DNA of 6,614 nucleotides. It comes from an uncultured Phycisphaerales bacterium (GTDB lineage: Bacteria > Planctomycetota > Phycisphaerae > Sedimentisphaerales > Anaerobacaceae). The notes beneath the pieces were generated by a model. That model was given only the letters and a program-made list of their open reading frames with translations. It was not told the DNA's origin and made no database searches. Positions 1 through 5,477 of this stretch are shown piece by piece. Every line of letters begins with the position of its first letter. Position 1 is the first letter of the stretch. A program made the translations under genes and the position numbers. The stretch is from NCBI GenBank assembly GCA_937927975.1, contig CALEZT010000077.1, positions 1 through 6,614 on the forward strand. The letters run 5' to 3'.

Positions 1-67
1 AACCTAGTTGCGAACCTAGTTGCGAACCTAGTTGCGAACCTAGTTGCGAACCTAGTTGCGAACCTAG
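1..67. repeat. 12-bp tandem repeat, unit AACCTAGTTGCG, about 5.6 copies
   Basis: Five perfect copies of AACCTAGTTGCG run from base 1 to 60, followed by seven more bases of a sixth copy (61-67). The unit length is a multiple of three, so it stays in frame with the downstream coding region and encodes a Pro-Ser-Cys-Glu tetrapeptide repeat. The array begins at the first base, so its true length is unknown and the contig probably broke inside it. It could be a simple linker-coding repeat, or iteron-like DNA inside a replication gene. The second idea is inference. Confidence 0.97.
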
Positions 68-476
68 ACCCCTACTACCCAGTCCAGTCCAGTCCAGTCC
101 AGTCCAGTATAGACCTCCTACGGAGGTTTGTCCGGCACCGTCGCAGGCGACGGACGCCAGACCGGCAGCCGCCGAGGAGGCGTATTTGGAGTTTCCGATC
201 AAGGGGACCGGGCCAAGCACCTGGACGCTGACGCGGGCGAAATTCGAGGAGTACGTCGAGGCGTTCCCGGGGGTGGACGTGCCGGCCGAACTGCGGTCCT
301 TGCGGCAATGGTGCCGTGACAACCCGACGCGGCGAAAGACGTCCGCCGGGATGCTGGCGTTTTTGACGAAGAACCTGGGCCGAAGCCAGTGCGGCGCTCG
401 TGGTTCGCCGGATCCGCCACCGAAGCGCGAACGGATTGATTTTTCCAAACTAGGGAGGCGACACGATGACGAGTGA
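3..476 (+). CDS. 5'-truncated phage replication initiator-like protein, C-terminal domain
   Basis: The frame is open from base 3 to the TGA at 474-476 (157 codons) with no start at the left edge, so the N-terminus lies outside the window. The first ~60 residues are a low-complexity linker: five Pro-Ser-Cys-Glu units, then Pro/Ser/Gln- and Ala-rich sequence. A compact domain follows, from about 'EFPIKGTGPSTWTL' through 'FPGVDVPAELRSLRQW', 'NPTRRKTSAGM' and 'FLTKNLGR'. From memory, this matches the C-terminal domain found at the end of many phage replication proteins, where a DNA-binding N-terminal domain (for example DUF1376 or winged helix) precedes a repetitive linker. The gene overlaps the next by 11 bp and sits two genes upstream of rusA, which suits a replication block. 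A TTG at 186 with a strong GAGGAGG at 174-180, 5 bases away, could instead start a 96-residue stand-alone domain. The family assignment is fairly good; the exact role is inferred. Confidence 0.7.
   Translation, partial: PSCEPSCEPSCEPSCEPSCEPRPLLPSPVQSSPVQYRPPTEVCPAPSQATDARPAAAEEAYLEFPIKGTGPSTWTLTRAKFEEYVEAFPGVDVPAELRSLRQWCRDNPTRRKTSAGMLAFLTKNLGRSQCGARGSPDPPPKRERIDFSKLGRRHDDE
79..108. repeat. 5-bp tandem repeat, unit CCAGT, six copies
   Basis: Six perfect CCAGT units lie 11 bp after the 12-bp array, inside the same open frame. The unit is not a multiple of three, so gain or loss of one copy would shift the reading frame of the protein. With six copies the frame stays open from base 3 to the stop at 474-476. 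It encodes a Ser/Pro/Val/Gln-rich linker. Confidence 0.97.
113..127. repeat. short inverted repeat ACCTCC-TAC-GGAGGT
   Basis: Two perfect 6-base arms (113-118 and 122-127) flank a 3-base loop. Weaker A-T and G.T pairs can extend the stem by about four positions on each side. The right arm contains GGAGG, a Shine-Dalgarno-like sequence that would be buried in the RNA hairpin. It is inside the coding region, with no start codon in the main frame at a useful distance, and no T-run follows, so it is not an intrinsic terminator. Function unknown. Confidence 0.5.
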
Positions 477-1161
477 CGAATTCGACCAATGGAGCGCGTA
501 TCACACCGGGAGATTCCCGGGGATCGAGAAGTGGCTTCTTGCCATGCCGGACCAGGGCGACGACGCGATTGGCGCATGGCGGATCACGCTGGGACTGATC
601 CCGCTCGATGCCGCCAAGCGTGCTTCCGACGAGATGCACGCGGACGCGAACCTTCAGCCGCCTTACGAACGGCACCCGGCTTTGGTCCGCGACCTGGCTC
701 GCAAGCACATGGGCGAAACGCGGCGGTACATCGACGGAGAGGCCACGCGGTGCGGACTGTGCGACGACCAGCGGTTCGTGCTGATCTGGCAGCCGAGGCT
801 TGTTAGCGCGATTCGATGCACGCTGTCCGAGCGCGCGACCGACGAACAGCGCGCCGAGGCCGAGGCGGCGATAGACCGCTACCGACGATCCAGCGGGACA
901 TGCGTGGTCCGATGCACGTGCCGTGAGGCGGCCGGCTGCTACGCTGGTCCAGACGGCAAGCGAGTCTACGACCGGGACCGGCACATCCGCGTCGGCCTGC
1001 ACGATCCACAGCCGGTTCCGCCGGAGGTCCGTTACGGCAAAGGCCTGTTTCGCGGCGTGAAATGCGATACAATGCGTGGCTGGCATGGGATCGACGACCT
1101 GATCGGGATCGTGGCCGCACGGCGAGCGTCGTCTGTCAACGGCACGGAGTGGACCCCATGA
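466..1161 (+). CDS. Cys-rich phage protein with possible zinc knuckle, replication block
   Basis: 231 residues; ATG at 466 preceded by GGGAGG (453-458), 7 bases away. Residues about 8-85 look helical, with a Trp/Leu-rich pattern ('WLLAMPDQ', 'AWRITLGLIP', 'HPALVRDLARKHMGE') loosely like the N-terminal part of phage helicase loaders of the G39P type. That resemblance is weak. A central CxxC at Cys96/Cys99 ('CGLCDDQRF') and a Cys146-x3-Cys150-x-Cys152 cluster, with Cys158 beyond, could bind zinc. Between them is an acidic, Ala-rich helix (residues 121-142). Its neighbours are a replication initiator-like gene (11-bp overlap) and rusA (ATGA overlap at 1158-1161), so a role in replication or helicase loading is plausible but not shown. 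I do not recognise the family with certainty. Confidence 0.82.
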   Translation: MTSDEFDQWSAYHTGRFPGIEKWLLAMPDQGDDAIGAWRITLGLIPLDAAKRASDEMHADANLQPPYERHPALVRDLARKHMGETRRYIDGEATRCGLCDDQRFVLIWQPRLVSAIRCTLSERATDEQRAEAEAAIDRYRRSSGTCVVRCTCREAAGCYAGPDGKRVYDRDRHIRVGLHDPQPVPPEVRYGKGLFRGVKCDTMRGWHGIDDLIGIVAARRASSVNGTEWTP

Positions 1162-1634
1162 CAGTGAAGCACGTGTTTTTTCGCGTCGAAGGCCAGCCGA
1201 TTCCCGAAGGCTCGATGAAGGCGTTCCGGCACCCGGGCCGCTTCGCGTCGATCGTGCCGGCGAACCAGAAGGACCTGCTGCATTGGCGTCGGGCCGTCGC
1301 CTACGCGGCATCGGAGGCGTGGCAGGAGGGCTTCGAAAGGCCGGTTCCGACCACCCGACCCGCCGAGGTCCATGCGACGTTTTGGTTTCGCCGGCCGAAG
1401 GGTCACTTCGGCACTGGTCGAAACCGCGCGACGCTCAAGCCGTCGGCGCCGCGGCGGCACACCGTAAAGCCGGACACGGACAAGCTGCAGCGCGCGATCG
1501 GGGATGCGCTGACCGGGATCGTCCTGGTCGACGATTCCCAGATTTACGCCTGGGCCAGACCGGAGAAGTTCTGGTTGCCGCAACCGGACGATGAGCCGTA
1601 TGCGGAAATTGCCGTCGTCTTCGACGACCCATAA
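1158..1634 (+). CDS. rusA: RusA family Holliday junction resolvase
   Basis: 158 residues, near the usual size for phage RusA proteins (about 120-160). RusA is a dimeric, metal-dependent endonuclease that cuts four-way DNA junctions during phage recombination and replication. The sequence opens with the typical 'FFRVEGQPIPEGSMKAF' strand/loop and carries the catalytic core 'KPDTDKLQRAIGDALTG ... VDDSQIYAW'. The acidic residues Asp106, Asp108 and Asp125/126 match the metal-binding aspartates of the family. The position equal to E. coli Lys76 is Arg112 here, a conservative change. The start is ATG 1158, which overlaps the upstream stop as ATGA and has GGAG at 1146-1149, 8 bases away. The frame is also open upstream, but that only encodes low-quality sequence overlapping the previous gene. 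Confidence 0.92.
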   Translation: MTVKHVFFRVEGQPIPEGSMKAFRHPGRFASIVPANQKDLLHWRRAVAYAASEAWQEGFERPVPTTRPAEVHATFWFRRPKGHFGTGRNRATLKPSAPRRHTVKPDTDKLQRAIGDALTGIVLVDDSQIYAWARPEKFWLPQPDDEPYAEIAVVFDDP

Positions 1635-1670
1635 GGCAAGTCGCGACCACCGCAAGGATGCACCGACCAC

Positions 1671-2093
1671 ATGGACAAACCGGTACCGACAACTCTCGGC
1701 ACGTCTCTCGCCTGTCTCGAAGCCGAAGCCGCTTGGTTCGTCTCACAGGGACACGATCCCGAGCAGGTAGCACTCTGGATCGACGAGCCGGTTGAATTCG
1801 TCGTGAACGCCGTTGGGGACCCTGAGGCGCGAGTCTGGCACGTCTGGGTTTACAATCGGTGGCAGCGGCGCGTGACGGTCGTCGATGATGCCGCCTCCCC
1901 AACGCCGGACGAGATTGTCGTCGCCGCCGCCGAATGCCGCAAGGCCGCCGTAGTCGCGGCAAAGTCCCGCCGTGGCTTCACCGACGACGAACTCTGGGCG
2001 GCGATGAAGGCCGCGCACGGAAGAGCGTATGACGCCGCCGTGATTCTGAAATGCCACGTGTCGACCGTCTATGAGCGGCTGAAAAAAGTCTGA
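1671..2093 (+). CDS. small helix-turn-helix protein, possible phage regulator
   Basis: 140 residues. The C-terminal stretch, residues about 106-139 ('DDELWAAMKAAHGRAYDAAVILKCHVSTVYERLKK'-like; key elements AAVILKCHVSTVYERLKK), has the spacing of a Fis/resolvase-type helix-turn-helix, with 'HVSTVYERL' as the recognition helix. The N-terminal half ('AEAAWFVSQGHDPEQVALWI') may form a second helix pair. A Trp/Arg segment at 56-67 and an Ala-rich helix (81-100) connect them. No family is recognised. It may be a transcription regulator between the replication block and the long downstream operon, or a small terminase-like DNA-binding protein. The start ATG 1671 has AAGGA at 1654-1658, a rather long 12 bases away. 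A 36-bp gap separates it from rusA. Confidence 0.8.
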   Translation: MDKPVPTTLGTSLACLEAEAAWFVSQGHDPEQVALWIDEPVEFVVNAVGDPEARVWHVWVYNRWQRRVTVVDDAASPTPDEIVVAAAECRKAAVVAAKSRRGFTDDELWAAMKAAHGRAYDAAVILKCHVSTVYERLKKV

Positions 2094-2099
2094 GGCAGA

Positions 2100-2112
2100 C
2101 TGGCCTAGCCAG
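2100..2112. repeat. inverted repeat CTGGC-CTA-GCCAG in the intergenic gap
   Basis: A perfect 5-bp GC-rich stem with a 3-base loop begins 7 bp after the stop of the helix-turn-helix gene. A second, weaker pairing, GGGG (2112-2115) with CCCC (2124-2127), overlaps its right arm. No T-run follows, so this is not a standard intrinsic terminator. It could be a mild RNA hairpin or an operator for the neighbouring HTH protein. Both are guesses. Confidence 0.35.
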
Positions 2113-2179
2113 GGGAGACGAGACCCCATAGGTTGTGCGCATTGTGGACTTTTCACTGCACGCACAGGCGAGGTGGATG

Positions 2180-2617
2180 ATGAATGGAAGCCGACTCAGG
2201 GGGCTCTTTGAACAGATCAGGAAGATGCTGGCGGCCATCGCCGCAAGCGGTCTATCGCTCGAAAAGCTGCTGGCGGTACTGCCGTACCTGCTACCCGTTT
2301 TCACCCTCCCGGACTGGAAGGTGTCCGAATCGGTGCGGCTGTGGGCCATGAAGTTGACGGACCTCCTCGACATCCTGGCGGAGATGACCGACACGGTGCT
2401 CGATGACAAGGCGGTCGACTGGTTGAATACCCTTGTGGCCGACGACGAGTCATGGTTCACGATCTACGGTCTGTTCTTCGACGCGATTGACAGCGGGGCG
2501 ACCCTCGAGGAAGCCCGGGTAAAGGCCGCCGCTGACAAGGTGGATCTCGACCCCACCGTGTTGATCATGCTGGTTGAGCTGGCCCTGCAAATCTGGAGCT
2601 GGTGGAAGAAACGATGA
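2180..2617 (+). CDS. hydrophobic helical phage protein of unknown function
   Basis: 145 residues from ATG 2180; an in-frame ATG at 2177 and a GTG at 2135 are alternatives. I prefer 2180 because GAGGTGG lies just upstream (2170-2176), while the GTG has its nearest GGAG 17 bases away. The protein is almost all helical. It has a hydrophobic stretch at residues 28-43 ('LEKLLAVLPYLLPVF'), an acidic amphipathic middle (55-95), and a C-terminal hydrophobic segment at 126-142 ('PTVLIMLVELALQIWSWW') followed by KKR. That end looks like a tail anchor or membrane-inserting helix. It shares an ATGA overlap (2614-2617) with the next, exported gene, so it begins the coupled operon. A holin- or antiholin-type role is possible; the family is not recognised. 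Confidence 0.8.
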   Translation: MNGSRLRGLFEQIRKMLAAIAASGLSLEKLLAVLPYLLPVFTLPDWKVSESVRLWAMKLTDLLDILAEMTDTVLDDKAVDWLNTLVADDESWFTIYGLFFDAIDSGATLEEARVKAAADKVDLDPTVLIMLVELALQIWSWWKKR

Positions 2618-3378
2618 GAGCGAAAGCCCCCTGGATGGCGACGCTGTTATGCTACGTGCTGGCGGCGTCCTGTTTCGCGACCGACCCGGTCATAGACCAA
2701 CCCCCGGCAATCGAGATTATCGGCCCGGACGAGGTAGACGCGGGCGACCTGGTGATCCTCACGGCGGATGTGCCAGACGGCGCCGACCTCGATTGGAAGA
2801 TCACCCCGCCCGAGGCCGTCGCGAAACTCTACATCGACTCGACCGGACGGACAGCGGTATTCGCGACACGAGCCAAGGGCGAATACGTATTCTCGCTGGC
2901 CGTGGCACATGAGAACCAAGCCACCTGCGTCGTTCACGTCTTGCAGAACGGCGTTAGACCCGAGCCAGAACCTGAGCCCGAACCAGAGCCGGAGCCGGAA
3001 CCCACGCCCACCCCGGGCAAGCGGTTCGTCCTGGTCGTCATGGAATCGGAAACCCGGACCCCGAAGCAGGCCGCCGTGCTCATGGCTGTGCGGACCTACT
3101 CGCAGGAGAAGGGCCACGAATACAGAGCCGTCGACCCTGACATCATCGACAAGAGCGGCAAGCCGCCTGCCTGGTTTCAGAGCTACCAAGCCGACATCGA
3201 CAAAGTTTCGACCGTCGAGAAAACATGCGGGCCGAACGGATGTACCACCCGGCTCGCGCAGCCCGTTCTGATCATCGGCGTGCTCAACCCCGATAGGACC
3301 GTGACGCAGCGGTGGTCTGGCGTGCTCCCAGAGACGCCGGAGGCGGCAGTCGAGGCCATACAAAAGCGAGGTGGATAA
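2614..3378 (+). CDS. exported two-domain protein: Ig-like region, Glu-Pro linker, C-terminal domain
   Basis: 254 residues from ATG 2614, which overlaps the upstream stop as ATGA. Residues 1-22 form a signal peptide (Arg/Lys start, then 'WMATLLCYVLAASCFA'). 'AAS-C20' could also act as a weak lipobox, so a lipoprotein is possible. Residues 31-112 look like an Ig/PKD-type beta domain ('DAGDLVILTADVPDGADLDW', 'DSTGRTAVFAT', 'GEYVFSLAVA'). A rigid linker of seven Glu-Pro then two Thr-Pro units (117-134; bases 2962-3015) leads to a C-terminal alpha/beta domain (136-254), from 'RFVLVVMESETRTPKQAAVL' to 'PVLIIGVLNPDRTV', whose strand/helix order suggests a thioredoxin-like fold. There is no CxxC; the only Cys pair there is 'CGPNGC' (205-210). 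The architecture implies a cell-surface or periplasmic spacer protein. The function is unknown. Confidence 0.85.
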   Translation: MRAKAPWMATLLCYVLAASCFATDPVIDQPPAIEIIGPDEVDAGDLVILTADVPDGADLDWKITPPEAVAKLYIDSTGRTAVFATRAKGEYVFSLAVAHENQATCVVHVLQNGVRPEPEPEPEPEPEPEPTPTPGKRFVLVVMESETRTPKQAAVLMAVRTYSQEKGHEYRAVDPDIIDKSGKPPAWFQSYQADIDKVSTVEKTCGPNGCTTRLAQPVLIIGVLNPDRTVTQRWSGVLPETPEAAVEAIQKRGG

Positions 3379-4208
3379 TGCGGAGGGTATTCAACTGGGA
3401 GCCGTCCGACAAACTGTTCGAGCATCCCGACTGGACAAGCGAGGAGGTCCAGGAGTACACGGCTGAGTGGGGTACGAGCCACAAGCCGGGGTGCCGCCCG
3501 CGAATCTCGCAGGCAGGCGAATGGTGCCCGATGGCATCGGAGCGGATCAAGATCATCCCCGAGAACGAATGGTCGGACATTCTCGCCGATCCGAACCGCG
3601 TCGACCTTCGTACTGCGGTATTCGATATCCTCGACCAGGACGGCGTCGGCTCATGTGCGACGGAAGCGACGGCCGGTGCGATCATGGCGACCGGCAGCTT
3701 CGCGGGACGCCCCACCGAAATCCTCAACCCCTGGGCAATGTACAGGGTGGTATCGGGCGGGATCGACCGGGGCTCGAATATCGACACCTGCCTAGCCTAC
3801 GCCAGGGAGAATGGCATACCGCCTGAGCGGTTGCATCCACGGAACCTGGGATGGCGGGCGAAGCCGTCCGATGAGGCCGTCGCGGCCGCGCTCGAAAACC
3901 GCATCGTCGAGTTCTACGATATCCAGAACAAGACCGAGTTTGGCTCCGCACTGCTACAAGGGTTCGCGGTCGTGTACGGACGAAGGGGTCATGCCCTGTG
4001 CGGCCTGTGGCTGGCGTCTCTTCGCGAGTTCGTCTTCGGCAACTCCTGGGACGAGAGCTGGGGAAACAACGGCATGGGCCAGGAATCACTGTCCGGGATC
4101 AACTGGGGATACGGCGCATTCGCGGTACGCACCTTAACCGACCGGGAAGCCCCGGTACGTCAGCGCGTATCGGAGATTCCGCCGCTGCCGCCCGGACTGC
4201 GAGGATGA
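3378..4208 (+). CDS. papain-like (C1 family) cysteine peptidase
   Basis: 276 residues. The motifs of the C1 papain family appear in order: oxyanion Gln87 and catalytic Cys93 in 'DQDGVGSCATEA', catalytic His205 in 'GRRGHALCGLWL', and catalytic Asn222 in 'GNSWDESWGNNGMG', which mirrors the classic NSWG.xWGexG block. The segment 'VSGGIDRGSNIDTCLAYARENGIPPE' fits the middle of the family fold. There is no signal peptide or obvious inhibitory prodomain, although about 75 residues precede the core. Such enzymes cut peptide bonds. The start ATG 3378 shares one base with the upstream TAA (TAATG) and has GAGG at 3368-3371, 6 bases away; the frame extends to a GTG at 3312 but that overlaps the previous gene. 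It lies between an exported protein and small membrane proteins, so it might act on the host envelope after release through a holin, or on virion proteins. The role is inferred; the fold is well supported. Confidence 0.88.
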   Translation: MRRVFNWEPSDKLFEHPDWTSEEVQEYTAEWGTSHKPGCRPRISQAGEWCPMASERIKIIPENEWSDILADPNRVDLRTAVFDILDQDGVGSCATEATAGAIMATGSFAGRPTEILNPWAMYRVVSGGIDRGSNIDTCLAYARENGIPPERLHPRNLGWRAKPSDEAVAAALENRIVEFYDIQNKTEFGSALLQGFAVVYGRRGHALCGLWLASLREFVFGNSWDESWGNNGMGQESLSGINWGYGAFAVRTLTDREAPVRQRVSEIPPLPPGLRG

Positions 4209-4291
4209 AAACCCTGCTATGGATAGCGTCGTACCTGTTGGCATGGGGCCTACTTGTACTCAGGAAGATCGGCAAGAGCATTGGCGTATGA
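4205..4291 (+). CDS. 28-residue single-span membrane peptide
   Basis: This tiny ORF starts at ATG 4205, overlaps the peptidase stop as ATGA, and its own TGA overlaps the next start as ATGA (4288-4291). The peptide has one hydrophobic segment (residues 3-19, 'TLLWIASYLLAWGLLVL') followed by a basic tail with Arg20, Lys21 and Lys24, as expected for a small inner-membrane protein with its C-terminus in the cytoplasm. GAGG abuts the start, so translation probably relies on coupling. The double overlap is the best evidence that it is real. A small holin accessory or membrane peptide is plausible; no family is recognised. Confidence 0.65.
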   Translation: MKTLLWIASYLLAWGLLVLRKIGKSIGV

Positions 4292-4575
4292 AGTTTGCAA
4301 TCATGGTCATCGCATCGAACGTATTGCTGGGAGTCGGCACCCTCACAGACGACCCGCTCGCAACGCTGGCGCAGCTCGGAGCCGTCGCGGCCCTGTCATA
4401 CCTCGCAATCTGGGAGAGATGTAAAGGCACGCCAGCCGCCCAGAAAGCCCACCAGAAGGAACGCGCCGAAGCGTGGGCGCAGGTGAAAGCGATGGACGAG
4501 CAGCATAGCGCAGATAGCAAGCAACTGCGCGATACGCTCGAACGCATGTTGGCGCACTGCATGAAAGAACATTGA
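4288..4575 (+). CDS. holin-like small membrane protein
   Basis: 95 residues. Two hydrophobic segments, residues 3-19 ('FAIMVIASNVLLGVGTL') and 24-42 ('LATLAQLGAVAALSYLAIW'), precede a charged, coiled-coil-like helix (about 49-90, with many Lys/Glu/Gln/Ala). Two spans plus a charged tail within ~100 residues is typical of phage holins, which make holes in the inner membrane at lysis. It also loosely recalls BhlA/UviB-type holins, but these are short and variable, so similarity alone cannot decide. The first segment may instead be a signal peptide. The start ATG 4288 overlaps the upstream 28-residue ORF as ATGA, with only a weak AAGAG 9 bases away. An alternative is a spanin-like or tail-chaperone membrane protein. 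Confidence 0.72.
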   Translation: MKFAIMVIASNVLLGVGTLTDDPLATLAQLGAVAALSYLAIWERCKGTPAAQKAHQKERAEAWAQVKAMDEQHSADSKQLRDTLERMLAHCMKEH

Positions 4576-4610
4576 ACGATGGATTCCTGCAAGGGTTCCG
4601 GCGCGGACAA

Positions 4611-5477
4611 ATGAAGACACTGCTGACCGCACTCATCGCAACGCTTTTTGTCAACGGCTATTCGCCGTCTGTCAATGAACGATTCCGCAATCACGATTCG
4701 TTCGTCGGCCGCCAATACGACTGGTCTGGGGTCGGCAATGTGGGGACGCGGACGTTGACGATGATTTCGCCGATGTACTTCGTGTCGGCGAAACACCACT
4801 TTCCGGCACCGGGTTCAACGGCCGTGTTTTGGCCGACCAATGACAAGAGTGGTGGTTCGGTAACCGCTGTTGTCGACGATTGGAGGCAGTCGCTGCTCGA
4901 ACATGATTCACCAGGCGGGGTCTATGAAAGTGACCTGATGGTAGGCCGCTTGAATACTTCTTTGCCGCCAACGATTTGCCACTATCAGATCGATCCACGC
5001 ATGGACTACAAAGGCAAACCCGCGCTGATTTGTGGCGTTGGTCAGCGGATCGGCAGGTGTACGATAGACCACGTCACGCAGTGGAACGCCTGGGCGCGTA
5101 ACGGATGGGCCGCCGTGTTGGTTTACACGGCGCAGCCTGGCGAAGCGGCCGCACAGATGGGCGATTCTGGCGCTCCGCTCATGGTCGTACACGACAACGC
5201 ACTCTGCCTAGTCGGGACAAACTGGCAGTATCACGGTCATGTACCACCTACTGGAATCGGCGACTTTACGGTCGTTGCATTCGCGCCGAAGTTTTTTGAC
5301 CAGATATGCACGTTCGCCATTGACGGAGACATGAACGGCGACCAACAGGTGAACAGTAAAGATTTGGATATTGCACGGACTAGGTCGTCTAAAGAGTTAG
5401 ATATGGTGCGTGCGAATTGGGGCCATAAGGGGCCGCGATGGTTTCAGCGACACTACGACCCCGGGAGCCGTAAATGA
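4611..5477 (+). CDS. secreted trypsin-like serine protease with dockerin-like tail
   Basis: 288 residues from ATG 4611. Residues 1-18 ('MKTLLTALIATLFVNGYS') form a signal peptide. The catalytic set of the chymotrypsin/trypsin fold is recognisable: His62 in 'FVSAKHHF' (matching TAxH), Asp108 in 'ESDLMVGRL', and Ser186 in 'MGDSGAPL'. Residues about 240-251 form a calcium-loop motif like type I dockerins (Asp240, Asn242, Asp244, Asn248, Asp251), and the tail ends 'MVRANWG', the form seen in planctomycete proteins. An 11-residue duplication lies between them. A TTG at 4572, overlapping the upstream stop as TTGA, is an alternative start adding 13 residues; neither has a strong ribosome-binding site. 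Codons here look more A/T-rich than upstream, hinting at a separate origin. It probably acts outside the cytoplasm. The protease call is good; the substrate is unknown. Confidence 0.87.
   Translation: MKTLLTALIATLFVNGYSPSVNERFRNHDSFVGRQYDWSGVGNVGTRTLTMISPMYFVSAKHHFPAPGSTAVFWPTNDKSGGSVTAVVDDWRQSLLEHDSPGGVYESDLMVGRLNTSLPPTICHYQIDPRMDYKGKPALICGVGQRIGRCTIDHVTQWNAWARNGWAAVLVYTAQPGEAAAQMGDSGAPLMVVHDNALCLVGTNWQYHGHVPPTGIGDFTVVAFAPKFFDQICTFAIDGDMNGDQQVNSKDLDIARTRSSKELDMVRANWGHKGPRWFQRHYDPGSRK
5355..5411 (+). repeat. 11-codon direct duplication in the dockerin-like tail
   Basis: Residues 249-256 (SKDLDIAR, bases 5355-5378) and 260-267 (SKELDMVR, bases 5388-5411) are related copies 33 bp apart. By hand, 16 of 24 bases agree. 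The second copy lacks a calcium loop. Removing one copy would restore the standard order of calcium loop then 'LDMVRANWG'. Confidence 0.6.

Noticed and set aside
1..108. CRISPR-like repeats
   Set aside because: The units are directly adjacent with no spacers and are far shorter than CRISPR repeats.
1..231. Second open frame through the repeats (Asn-Leu-Val-Ala repeat)
   Set aside because: This frame stays open to about base 231 but degenerates into Arg-rich sequence and ends, while the Pro-Ser-Cys-Glu frame runs straight into the conserved domain. A copy-number error in the CCAGT tract could still change which upstream frame is real.
199..1311. A 370-codon open frame on the - strand
   Set aside because: It is antisense to three well-supported genes, is rich in Arg/Pro/Ala with no domain motifs, and is the kind of shadow frame produced by GC-rich coding DNA. 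The + strand genes have ribosome-binding sites, overlaps and recognisable motifs.
2081..2093. Run of six A's near the end of the HTH gene as a frameshift site
   Set aside because: The heptamer is not in the phase needed for a standard -1 slip, and the shifted frame ends after about a dozen codons without joining another gene.
2100..2127. Intrinsic terminator after the HTH gene
   Set aside because: The stems are short and are followed by GGGAGACG rather than a T-run, so termination is not supported.
2647..3363. A 238-codon open frame on the - strand
   Set aside because: It mirrors the exported protein gene; its low-complexity part is just the complement of the Glu-Pro repeat. It has no credible start signal or motif.
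3312..3377. GTG start extending the papain-like peptidase by 22 residues
   Set aside because: The extension would overlap the upstream gene by 67 bp and has no ribosome-binding site, whereas ATG 3378 has GAGG at a good distance and a TAATG junction.
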